Below, piece after piece: positions 25,501 through 42,000 of a stretch of 64,000 nt of DNA; position 1 is the stretch's first letter, and each line of letters begins with the position of its first letter. The translations under genes and the position numbers were made by a program. The notes beneath the pieces are model-generated. The model ran no database searches. It was given only the letters and a program-made list of their open reading frames with translations, and was not told the origin of the DNA. Location of the stretch: positions 3,887,152-3,951,151 of the forward strand of contig OZ024784.1 of the NCBI GenBank assembly GCA_964017065.1. Reading direction: 5' to 3'. This stretch comes from Haliclona indistincta. Its lineage: Eukaryota; Porifera; Demospongiae; Haplosclerida; Chalinidae.

Positions 25501-27848
25501 ACAATTTTATGTTAGCACAGCAAAATTATGTGTGTTCATTATAATATCTCGCTTGACACATTGCCTTCTTTAGGTATTGTGTTTCTAGTGATATTTCTCA
25601 TAATTCTGATTGCCATTATACTGTTGGGCAAGAAGATCAGGATATCCACACAGATCATCAAAGAGGCAGCAAAGTAAGTAGACAGGAACTGCTGTGTAGT
25701 GATTTATCATCTCCTCTCAGGGCTGTACAATACATTCCTGGGGTCATGTTCTATCCATTAGTCACTTGGTTGCTCATCATCTTGGTCGTTGGATACTGGG
25801 GTGTGGCTGCCGTGTATCCTACCATCCAACCCTTCCTCTCTCTCTCTCTTGTACTTGCTGCGTGTATCTCCTTGACTCTGTCTATTAGGTTTGTGTTCAC
25901 CTCTTCAGAGCCACAGTATACCATCTCCATTAGTGATGATCTCATCAATGTGACTACACCTGATGGTGTCAACTACACTAGAGGAGACCTGTGCTCTATT
26001 GAGGTACAGACTGGTTCACAATCTGATGTTGGGTGACACTCACACATGCGTCAAAAACTTCAGACGTTGGATCTAGTGTTATGAGCATCAGTGAAATTTT
26101 TGTGCTCAAAGTTAGCATGAGAGTCGTCCATGTTATACTGTAAGCCAGTCTTTGAACAGTTGAGCATATTAGCTCAGATGGTGTATACCAATAAAATTAT
26201 GCTCATGTTGCTGTATACCAATATGCTCATGTTGCTGTATACCAATATGCTCATGTTGCTGTATACCAATATTATGTGCTGTTGTACTACAGACCTTTCC
26301 TGGTACAGCTGGTGATAACAACACTATGATGGTAATGGACACACAAACTATGACTAATGTTACTGTATCCTGCTTGTTCTATCGGTTCTTCACCAGCGAG
26401 TAAGAAACTGTAATAGTGCTTGAATTTACTCTTAGTCAGAGCCTGGTACTTGAATTTGCTTTTAGCCTTGTGCACACACTAGTAATTATAACCAAATTAT
26501 GATTGCACTATGCTATGCTATGGTCTTATTAAGCTCAACTATGCTCATTATGCTCAATATGTTACATAAACGAAGAATAATTAGTAATTAGTACATGTGC
26601 AAGTAAGTATCAAGATCTCTCCTTAGTATTCTCATTGGTCTCCAAGTCTACCTGCTGTTTGGAATGCTGTGGTTATCAAACTATGTCATAGCACTGGGCG
26701 AGTGCACCATAGCTGGCTCCTTTGCCTCTTACTACTGGGCTCGCAACAAGTGGAAGGACATACCACTCTTGACAACTCCCGCCTCATTTGCTAGAGCTGT
26801 TATGTGAGTTGCTGCTTGAGTCGGTGTTTATTGTTCTCTTCATTGCTGTGCAGATTCCATTCCGGTTCACTGGCGTTTGGTGCTCTCATTATTGCTATCA
26901 TTCAACTCATCAGAATCATACTGGCTTACATTCAAAAGAAATTGAAAAAGAGCGAAAGCAAGATAGTCAAGGGCATTCTTGTCTGCATGCAATGCTGCTT
27001 CTATCTACTGGAGAAAGTATTCCGATACATCAATCGCCAAGCATACATTGAGGTGTGTGTTTGTCAGAATACAATTAATAACACTCCATCGTGACTCTCT
27101 AGATTGCAATATATGGTCATGATTTTTGCACAGCTGCGTGTAAAGTGGTGAAGCTGCTGCTGAGAAATATTATAACGTAAATATTTCAACACACATGCTC
27201 TCATAATTGTTATTCTACTCTCTTATTCTCAGCACGGCTGTCAAAGACAGGATTGTTTCGTTCCTGCTGTTTCTAGGCAAGCTATCGATCGTGGGTCTCA
27301 TGGCGGTGTTTGGGTACCTGGCGTTCGGTGCTTTTGAGGAACAGGTACGCCGTGTGATATGGATGAGAGAGCTAAACTATTACCTCCTACCGCTCATGGT
27401 AAGTTCTCTCTGTACAATTTGGCTGCAACTGCTATTCTTTCCACAGATTCTAATATTGGTATCATACCTGATAGCTACAGGTTTCACTGATGTCTATCAT
27501 GTGGGTGTAGACACCATATACATATCAGCATGTAAGTATCTCTTTAGAATGTTGCATTTTTGTGCTTCCTTATTGCTTTTTGGCTAGCTCAATACAACCA
27601 TTATTGTGGTTTAGTGCCAAGTATTCAAAATAATTGTTAGACGTACGCACAAAGAATGCAAAAGGGCAAATGCCTACTTACCACTTGTGGGTCAAATAAT
27701 TTTTATCTAACATACAGTGGAAGACATGGAAAGAAACAATGGCGCTGACAAAAAGTACTTCATGAGTAAAAGCCTCCAGAAGCTTCTTGGTGTGAAGAAC
27801 AGGAAGGACGCCACTGATGGAGATGAAATATCAATGGAAGATGTTTAG
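22561..27848 (+). CDS. SLC44A2: Choline transporter-like protein, SLC44A family
   Basis: This is a multi-pass plasma-membrane/mitochondrial choline or ethanolamine transporter-like protein. Exon 1 (from 22561) encodes a cysteine-rich MSSFLCGCCCACKQEE; exon 2 gives GEPISHDPNFKGPVSARK, matching the family PxKYDPTFKGPI block. TM1 follows (DVLCLIIFIAFVCGMVGIGV), then WIKGDPNRLLYSVDS, a cysteine-bearing glycosylatable loop, and several TM exons. The C-terminal half is strongly conserved: ASYYWARNKW, FHTGSLAFGALIIAIIQLIR, GKLSIVGLMAV, LVSYLIATGF, and EDMERNNGADKKYFMSKSLQ, ending in TAG at 27846-27848. Residues FMSKSLQKLL parallel CTL2 FMSSTLKKLL, so CTL2/CTL4 are nearest, but one-to-one orthology is unsettled. 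Introns at about 22770-23460 and 25225-25574 are long for this locus. Confidence 0.9.
26199..26270 (+). repeat. 24-base tandem repeat, three copies
   Basis: Three near-perfect copies of an ATGCTCATGTTGCTGTATAC-type unit lie in an SLC44A intron, preceded by a diverged partial copy (GTGTATACCAATA). Confidence 0.85.
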
Positions 27849-28098
27849 TAGTGTTTCCAACAGATCATCATCTATCATGAACAATACATAGTGATAATAA
27901 TTATAGCAACCATCCATCCTGACACACGCACACTACCATAAACGTATGAAATGTCACTAGTTCTGTAGGGAGAAAGTTTTATCGCACATGATGTCAATAT
28001 TTTTCACCATCATGAAAATAATTATCCTTTAAGACAAAAACAACCACCAAAAACTCTAGATACCACTGTCTTGCAATAATATAGATAGAGGGGAGGGT

Positions 28099-30182
28099 TC
28101 ACACTCTTGACTTGGCTTGCTGTTCAATAATTCGTGATATCACTAGTCGCTGGATCTGAGAAGTGCCTTCATAAATCTGAACAGAGAGAAAGTTAGTTTA
28201 GTTGAGAAAGTATTCAAGCAAAGTGTTACCTGGTATATCTTGGCATCTCTCATCAGTTTCTCTACTGGATACTCTGAATTATAACCAGCTCCACCAAAAA
28301 TCTGAAAGAGTAAAGCCAAAAATTGTCACCATTGGTATATCTATCACAGACCTGTACAGCATCAGTGGCACACTTGTTGGCTACATCAGATGCTATAGCT
28401 TTAGCTACTGAAGCATAGTACGTGTTTCGTCTGCCCTGATCTGCCTCCCAAGCTGAACGATAAGTGATCAGACGAGATGTCTCAATACCAATGGCCATAT
28501 CTGCCAACATGAATGATACTGCTTGATACTGAGATGAGAGAATGAGACAGTAACAAGTTAGTAATGAGAGCTGTTTACATTTATGATGGGATTGCCAAAT
28601 GTTTTTCTCTCAAGAGAATACTTGGTAGCTTCATCAAGTGCTCTTTGAGCAAGACCAAGAGCACCAGCAGCTACCTGGTAGATAGAAAAACAAGATACAC
28701 AGATAGAAACAAGATACACATTGCTTGCTTACAGCTGGACGGGTCTTGTCAAATGCACCCATAGCCATTAGGAAACCTTTACCAGGAACACCAACAACAT
28801 TCTGAAGGAGCAGCATGAAAGAAGAGAAAAAACATGTTAGATACATTACCTCATCAGGGACAACTACATCCTCAAAGGTGACACCTGTTGTACTGGATGC
28901 TCGCTGTCCCATGTTCCACTCCTGTCATAAGAAGGTGATGGCTACCATCGACTGATGATAACATACCTTCCTACCAGGAATCACTCCAGGTGTGTCTCTG
29001 TCCACAACAAACGCTGTGAATGCATTACCTGTATCAGCTTTGGGATCAGAACGAGCCAGCACAAAATACCTGTCGCACACAAATTTTCAAAATCATAAAA
29101 AAATAAATACCATACCAGTTAGCAACACCACCATTAGTGATCCACATCTTGGAGCCATTTATAACCCACTGTAGGAAGTATTGTAAATACAAGAGGTGAG
29201 GAGGAACTGACAGGTACCTCATTGCCTTTCTTGGTTGCAGTAGTTTTGGCACCGGCAACATCAGAACCACAGTTTGGTTCAGTCACACAATATGCCTATG
29301 GGAGACAAAAGAGTAAGGCTGTGCGTGTGTGAAATGTTGTGAAAGAGGTTTATAAAATATTTGGTTGTCAGTCATAAAATTACCAAGCTACACAAATCAA
29401 TGTACCTAGCTAGACATCATGATATAGTCACAAATCAATCAACATGAATCAATGGTGTTGGCACTCACAGCTGCTAGTGGCTGTTCAGTTAATCTTCCTA
29501 GATATTTCTTCTTCAACTCATGAGATCCACCCAATAGAACAGGAGCAGTCTGAATAAAGGCAATAGAAAAGCTATTGACAGGCCGGCATGCACACTTACA
29601 GCAAGGCCATTGGCTGCTATAGCAGTTCCAATTCCAGTACAGCCGTAGGATATCTCTTCAGTGACAATACACTCGTCTAGAAGACTCAATCCCAGACCAC
29701 CTGTCACAAGACTGACGATAACCACACTCAACTAGACTTTTCACTTACCATACTCCTCAGGAATTGCTCCATTCAGCAGACCCAAATCCCATGCTTTTTT
29801 GAAAACAGGCCAAGGGTACTACAAGAATAAGTAAGTAAGAAAAGAAAGAATTATGGATTCACATACATCTCCTGATTTGTCATATTCAGCAGCAACTGGA
29901 ATTATTTCCTCTCTAGCAAATTTCCTTGCTGTCTCCTGATACTCTTTCTGCTCCGGCGTGAGCTCTGTTAAATAAAAATTGAGGAGCACAGCAGCACAGT
30001 TGGAGAAACTCACCAAAGTTGATACCAGAAGAGTAACAACGAGTCCACCGACTGACCTGCAGTAGAAGGGGGAGGGGTCGAAACTATGAAAGGTCATGCG
30101 TGTGAGGTCATTGCACAAGGTTGTGATGCCTAGCAAAGATAACTCTTACCACTCTGGATACCCTCTGCAAGACTAACGCCAT
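28099..30182 (-). CDS. ACADM: Medium-chain acyl-CoA dehydrogenase, mitochondrial
   Basis: This FAD flavoenzyme catalyses the first step of mitochondrial beta-oxidation of C4-C12 acyl-CoAs and passes electrons to ETF. Exons run down the minus strand from ATG 30182. The first two encode an arginine-rich, acid-free leader ([20 protein letters not shown]) typical of a mitochondrial targeting peptide. Then come [45 protein letters not shown] (FAD/substrate loop), [44 protein letters not shown] and the terminal [13 protein letters not shown], whose YEG glutamate is the catalytic base. All match human ACADM. The stop is TGA at 28099-28101. A GCATGCGC box lies about 35 bases upstream of the ATG. The neighbour upstream, Lhx3/4, is on the same strand. 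Confidence 0.95.
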
Positions 30183-30215
30183 CTTTGTGTGAAGGTAGAT
30201 CTGATCGATCGAGGT

Positions 30216-30223
30216 GCATGCGC
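30216..30223. promoter_or_regulatory. NRF-1-like GCATGCGC box upstream of ACADM
   Basis: TGCATGCGCC occurs just upstream of the ACADM start. NRF-1 (alpha-Pal) sites read GCGCATGCGC and are common at nuclear genes for mitochondrial proteins. Binding here is inferred. Confidence 0.45.
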
Positions 30224-30583
30224 CGGTAGCTAGAATCCTAGGCAGGCGATAATTGTGTAAGAACTCCGCCCATTATTATTAAAAATTATGATTATAAAAA
30301 ATTTGTTGTTGATGTAGCAAATTTTCTTAATAACCCAATAAAATTCAATACCCAGAAAAGATAAAGAAGGGAAAATGAGGAAGAGGTGGTAGTGTAGGGT
30401 GATGCATGTGTCGAGAGTGTGTGTATGTGATATGTGGTATACACTATGTACACTGTGCAGCAAAACAAAAAGTGCCTAAAGAAATGTGCTTCATCTGGTG
30501 GTCTACTTGAAAACTTCCAAGCTCGTGATGAAATATTCCTTTTCTATTGTAGCTAGAGCTAAGTTATAATTCGTCTCTTCCTA

Positions 30584-34759
<4,176 letters not shown>

Positions 34760-36033
34760 AACATTGGACGGATATGATAGCACTAAATTAGCCAGTGACA
34801 GAACTGCCAATTGTCACCAGCAACAGGTGCTAAAAGTTGATAGACAGCTTTGGGCGGGACTTCGATCTCAAAATAGGCTTCACTCTGTGGCTGGTCCTCA
34901 CACCCGGACGACCGGCCTGGTTGTTCTACAACACAAACAGCAATCAATGAATACACAATTTTAGAACTAGGGTCAAAATGGCGATAGCTGTCACAGGTTC
35001 ACACACCCACACACACACTGTAACCTGCTTGACTTGCTAAAATCTAGGGTATTTATCTAAAACACGAAAACATGACTGTCTATAGAGGAATTCAAGAAGC
35101 TAGCTATATGCCAATCAACGTTACGACCGTTCACGAATTATACCAAAATAGTCCCAGACACACACAATATAAGCCATGCATACCACAAAGATCACGTACA
35201 CAGCATCACTGTATTATACTAGCCCTTCCTACAAAGTGGAGCCCAGTCTGGCTTTAGATTGTACAGAGAATGCTGCTTACTATAGGATAGTGTCTGGCTC
35301 ACGCAATGCAGCTTCGAACCAGACCTCTAGGCACTGTACGCAGAAACGCTGGCCTCTCAGGTCTACAAGCACGCCAAAGACAGCAATCGACACGAACACT
35401 TCACCTCCTTGAGCTGCACGAATTATTATAACGGGCGTGCGCGGACCATGTATAGCGGAAACAGCGCGAACTCTGAAGTTGGATAACAAAAAATTACGTT
35501 CGTCTACTACCACTTTGTGGCATGATCGCGTCTTTGGACGTAATATTCGTGCACTTTGTTCTGACACAAATAATTTAAATGGCCATTGTAAGAATGCATT
35601 ATACTAGAATCATTGGTACAGTACAAATCCTTTGCTACAGAAAGCTGTCTCGGTTTATATACCACAAAATTAATACGCATAGTTAAAAAATTATTTTATA
35701 GGATAGCACTGGCCTGGAATGTTGAGTGGAGCCTGGGAGTGAACTGATAAGAGTGAGTTTATCTATTGTGTGTTGATAATCCGTTACGTCTGGGATGTGG
35801 CATGTGAACTTGACTGAAAGCAAACCTGCACGAGGGAATACCATATTTGGTCAAAGTAACATACAAGTGCGGTCGAGTAAATAAACAAAATACCACGAGC
35901 GTTTTTCATGAGCATAAGAAATTATACTTACCGTAAATAATTTTACAAAAATAAGTTCAAAAAGGGCGTGTCTGGATTACTGCAGTAGTGTTGCTCGTTC
36001 CACCAATTTTCGTGAAGCCAACTAGGTTATAAG
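34760..36033. promoter_or_regulatory. Lhx3/4 / receptor-phosphatase divergent region
   Basis: About 1.27 kb separates the two divergent start codons, one of the longest gene-free stretches here, which fits a developmental regulator. I see no recognised coding exon. The first 51 bases could be extra Lhx3/4 N-terminal coding sequence if the ATG at 34810 is used. Confidence 0.45.
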
Positions 36034-39000
36034 ATGCTGTTGACAATATTCGTCTGCATTGTAGCTTGCGCATTACCTTTGGCAAGCACCCAGGTAAGTC
36101 GTTTGGCTAAAACGACGCCTTGCCGCAGCGCGTTGCTAGTATGGGCGTGGCTCGTTACTAATCCATCCACTCTCTCTCCCTCTCTCTCTCGCTGGACACG
36201 TGCAGATATGCAATGGTTAGTTGTGTTGGCTTTGTAGAAGCTACTGTGTTATTGTGTGACTCTCCAGGAGTGACTGTCAGCATAGCAAGCAGCCCACATA
36301 CGCCTAATGGTGTACTGGACATAGTAGGACTTCCAAATGTCCTCCTCTTGTGAGTGTCTCTTGTTTATACTGAGTTTTAGTCTCTCAATCTCTGTCCCAA
36401 TACAGCTGTACACCAGGAAATCAAGACCCCTATACATGGCAGCTCAATGAAACAACTGAATCTTCAGTTACAGATGAGTATGTGTCAATGCATGTTGGTG
36501 CTGATGATGGTGCCTTTTCTAGCCAATGGAACGTCATTGCTCCACAAGTTGGTGACTACAGATGTGGCTTTCATGTCAATAACTGTGGTGTTGTCTACTC
36601 GACGAAGATAGTTTTTGCACGTTAGTGTTCCTACCCTGTGGTTTCAACCCATATTATTACTAATATTCCTCAGTCCCTCCCACTATCAACCCTATTTCTA
36701 ACATTTCTGTCAACGAGAGCAATAACTTTCAACTACTATGTGAAATCACTGGTGGCTACCCAACCCCTACTGTTAATGTATGTTATTCATGCACCAATTA
36801 TCTTTTTTGTTGAGTGAGTTTCCATGACAACTGCATAGTGAACTAGTGACATTGCAGTTGTTTTCACATAGAATAATTAATTATGTGTTCTATAGTAATT
36901 ATACTCACATTTTTCTGTTGACAGTGGTATAAAGGCACTCAGCTAGTAGGAGCAGGTGTATCGTACATGGTATCCTCCTCCAGTCCGTCAGATGCTGGCC
37001 AGTACACATGTGTTGCCAGCAATGCTGTTGGAAATACTAACAAATCACTTACTGTAGAGATCATCTGTAAGTGACCTAATAACTGCAGTGTGCAATAGTT
37101 ATCCTGTACTCTACAGCCCCTCCAATAACTGTTATAACATCGTCATCAGGTCAGCAACCACACTCATAGGCATACTGAAAATTTGTAAAATCTGCAAGCT
37201 GTTCACTAGCAAATGCTCTGCAATTTGCAAACTAAAGTGCTAAACCTTTCCTGCTTGGTACATTTTTACCACATGTACCATATAGCTAGAAATTTTGGCA
37301 ATGTCCCAGATTTTGCATTTGGCGGCTAATATTTTGGTGCCCAGCACCCGGCTCACGTATTGCTGTAATAGAAAAACAGATTTTGGCGACTAATATTTTT
37401 GGCGGATGCTTGACAATTTACCAGATTCGCCAAAATTTTAGTCACCAAAATATCTAGCTGTACGGTTTTACCTACTAGGCATTTAAAATAGTGGTTTACC
37501 AGCCCTGACTCTAAAGCCAAGCACCCATATATACGCATGCACACTTAACCATTCTCACGATGTATTTGCATTTTTAGTTTTGCCAGACATGTCATCACTG
37601 ACACCAACTCCAAGCTCTTCTCCTGATGACATCCCGCATCTAACCAATGATGAGATCGTGGGAGTGTCTGTCATTTCATTTCTCGGACTTGCGTTTATCA
37701 TTTCATTGATATTCTTCATCAGGTATGAGAAACAATGTAAACAATATTGTTACCTTTACTATATTTGTCTTCCAGTGCTTTCTTCTATTTTATATATTTC
37801 ATCCGTCAACGTAAAACAAGAAAAAGTGTTGATAAATCAAGACTCATTGAGAATGATCATGTAGCAAGTGGTAAAGAGCCAGACTTCAATGCAACCATCC
37901 CAACATCTCCTTCATACATCAATGAGGGTTTCAATGCAGATGATGACTCCGCCAGCTCGCACGAGTCTGAGAAAGCTAACACCAAAACCGTGCCTGCCAA
38001 AGGAATTTCAACAGAAGTATCTGTGGTTACCAAAGAAGTCTCTCAAGTGAAGGAACTGGAAGAAACTGAAGAAACGATAGAAATCAGCAAAGCTGACGAA
38101 CCTACAAAGCAAGATGAAGATCAAAAAGATGAAGTAGTTGATGAGAAAGCAATTGAAGAGGTACCCAAGAAGAAAGTTGACCTGGATGTGTACGAGGCAA
38201 TTGAACAGCAACTGGTAGAAGCAGTGGTGGAAATAGAAGACGCTATGAAACAGGTACGAGAGCTATGTAACTATTGAATTCCACTGTATATTTTGTACCT
38301 GATAGCAACAAATTGAGGCAGATGGAGGAGGCAATAGCAATAAAATGACAAGGTTTGTGTGCATGTACAAGATACCAGCTTTCATATAAAGGGAATAATA
38401 TATCACTTCCCTATTGCTTCAGTATTCAATTTAAAGCTTCCACATCTCAGAAGATTGACTTGCCACCAAGGTGGGCCACTCTCTCATGCACCTCAATTAC
38501 CACCCTCACCAGCCACCCACTAATAACTCTTTCTCTATCGTAGCTCTAGCCCACTCACCCCAGTACAGCTTCGAGAGTTGATGGAAAGTGTTGATCTTCT
38601 TGCTCTTCAGCGGAAAGACTCAGATAATCCATTCAGAAGTGATTATGAAGTGAGCCGAACAATGAATATCTTGTCACGTTGCAATCTTTATTCCTTTTAC
38701 GCCCATCTGTACGACAAGAGACAGGGCTCTCTTTGCGGCCTCTGTCACGCAATAGTATGATCTCTTTCACGCAATAGTATGATCGCATGATGGGGGCCGA
38801 TTGTAAAGTGGATCGCAGAACTAGGATGGTCCTTTGTTAGATACAATAAGAGAAATTATCCTTTCAAGGGTCAAATGCCTAGCTAAGTCAACTCAGCTAA
38901 CACCAAGAATTTATCCAATATTCCCAGTCATTGTTTTAGTGAAGTAGTCTAGGGCATTCTTATAGGGTATCAATTAGTTCACTTCTCTCTTGGGATATGC

Positions 39001-42000
39001 TTTACCTGTTGTTCTTTGGCTGTTCTATCTCACGGTAAACCAAGAGTCATCTAGGGCGCAGATTGTAGTCTCCAACTGGCGTAGTATAATAGTTAATAAT
39101 TAAAATATCAGCTGTAAAGTGCAGGGAGGCCCCCAAGGTCAATATAATAGCTGCTTTTGCTAATTGATTAAAAGGCTGAGTGTTCGCCTCTGTGCATGAA
39201 TCTTGCTAGTTGCTAAGCATCAGCCCTCAAGTTTGTCCAGTAGTGGCAGACCTATGAAGTGCAAACACTTATCAAGTTTGTTGCTGTTTCCAGGCTATTC
39301 CCACCTGTGCTCCAGATAGAGATGCATGGCCAGCTGAGACTATGGCTAAGAATCGTTATCTTAATGTGATCCCCAGTGAGTCATTCATATACTAAATAAC
39401 AATGTCTTGTAATTTGCTGTGGCAGGTCCTCATTCTGCTGTGACACTGACCACTACTGGTAGTGATCTTTCTACTTACATCAATGCTAACTTTATTAATG
39501 TAAGTCATAAAAACAGTAGATGTCATTTATACATTGTACTCTGCTCAGGGCTATGAGGGAAAAGAGAAAGCATACATAGCAACACAAGGTATCTACTGTC
39601 CTTGCTCATTGACACCCTCTAATCAATCTTTATAGCTCCAACATATGATACTATTCCTGATTTTTGGCGCATGGTTTGGGAGCAAAAAGTAGCTACTATC
39701 GTAATGACATGTGGAATTGTTGAAGGTGGAAAAGTAAGTATTAAAATACGAGTGCAGTTGGAGTAGTGTGATAATAACTATTTCCATAGAACAAGTGTGC
39801 AAAATATTGGCCACCAGCTGAGGACAATGATACGGTTAGTTAAAATGATCTACTATATCTCTCTTATACTATTTCTTTAGCAAACATATGGTAATGTTGT
39901 AGTGCGGAATAACTTTGAAGAAACTACGCCTTACTACAAGATAGCCTACCTCACCATATACCCCTCCAGCTCGGTATGATATTGATATAATTTATTGCAA
40001 CCACAAAATGTATTATAGCTTATGAATAGTATTCATAGAATGATAGAACAGTACCCACACTCCACATCTTTACGATGATTGGGACATCCCTAATACTATA
40101 TATTGGTATCACTGTGGCAAACCTACGCCTCATTAAACCCCACTTAGTGATAGAAACTACTGTATCCTCAATGATGTTATTTATATTGTTCAAAGAGCAT
40201 GTTAGATAGTAGCAACCATGATGTTAGATAGTAGCAACCATTATGTTAGATAGTAGCAACCATGATGTTAGATAGTAGCAACCATGATGTTAGATAGTAG
40301 CAACCATTATGTTAGATAGTAGCAACCATGATGTTAGTTAGTAGCAACCATTATGTTAGATAATAGCAACCATGATGTTAGATAGTAGCAACCATGATGT
40401 TAGTTAGTAGCAACCATGATGTTAGTTAGTAGCAACCATGATGTTAGATAGTAGCAACCATGATGTTAGATAGTAGCAACCATGATGTTAGATAGTAGCA
40501 ACCATTATGTTAGATAGTAGCAACCATTATGTTAGATAGTAGCAACCATTATGTTAGATAGTAGCAACCATGATGTTAGATAGTAGCAACCATGATGTTA
40601 GATAGTAGCAACCATTGTGTTAGATAGTAGCAACCATGATGTTAGATAGTAGCAACCATGATGTTAGTTAGTAGCAACCATGATGTTAGATAGTAGCAAC
40701 CATGATGTTAGATAGTAGCAACCATGATGTTAGATAGTAGCAACCATGATGTTAGATAGTAGCAACCATGATGTTAGATAGTAGTAGCAACCATTATGTT
40801 AGATAATAGCAACCATGATGTTAGACTACAGTCTCGTATTACCATGTGAATCATGCATACCATCCTACAGGTTGATGACCCGAGTGTTGAACGTGATGTG
40901 TATCATTTCTGGTTCACTGCTTGGCCTGAAACTGGTTAGTATTTCAATACTATAATTCTATAACGAGAGCTGGTGTTTTGATCTTGGTTACTAATGATGT
41001 GTCAAACCATGAATATCATTATCATAATCACTATTGAGCATTCATTTCATGAATTATAGCTAAGAATGCTATACCACCCACTTAGTATTACCTCTTGTTG
41101 TAGGAGTACCCATGGAGCCTGCCTCAATGCTGAAGTTTCGAGAAGCTGTTCTATCCAGTAGGAATGTGTCACAATCTGGTCCAATTGTGGTTCACTGCAG
41201 GTGTGCTCTCATAACACACCCACACAATCACATACCTTGCATGCACAAGCAACACATTATGATGTTCCCACATTAAACTATGGACCAATGAGCTGCATGC
41301 TACTGTGTGTTGCAGCTGCATAAGGTAAGTTCATGAAGATTGCTTGATTCAGCTTAACACTTCTCGGTTTGCATGTAAACATGTAATGTATACCTTTATG
41401 AATAATAATTATAGCCAGTCCACTTCATAGCTAATAATCATTAAGCTAAACATGCAGTTCAGAGCCACAATGATTGCTTCATATTGGAAGCTGTAATTTC
41501 GCATCACTCACTCACGCTATGTACGACGTGAGTACAACAGATTAATACCCCCACATGCCTACATATAGCCAGTAGCCACATTAAGAGCTACAACCTGTGG
41601 AGGTGTGCTGAGCAGTATCACTGGTTCAGTGCACAAGCTAACCACATTAGTGTAATGACCTCAGATGTATGTCCATCATTAAGCCTATTGTCCTCATTGC
41701 CTTTTTCCTATAATGGATCAAAGTACTTCCTAGAAAAATTTTTAAAGCATAAACTAAGAGGCTACAGTGCTTATTCCTGTAGTAAAATTTTCAAAGCTTA
41801 TGTAATTGTGTCATTGATCCGAGATCGTTGCTAATGGTTGTCAGTAGTTCTTCCTTGTGTGTACACTCACAAGGGTCTGGTGAACCACTAATGAAGTGGG
41901 GACGGAGAAAGGAAGAAGGGGGAGTGTGTTAGTACCAGTGTTCCATTTTCTTGTATAAGCTACTCAATTATTTTTGATACCATATAACTTACAGGGACAA

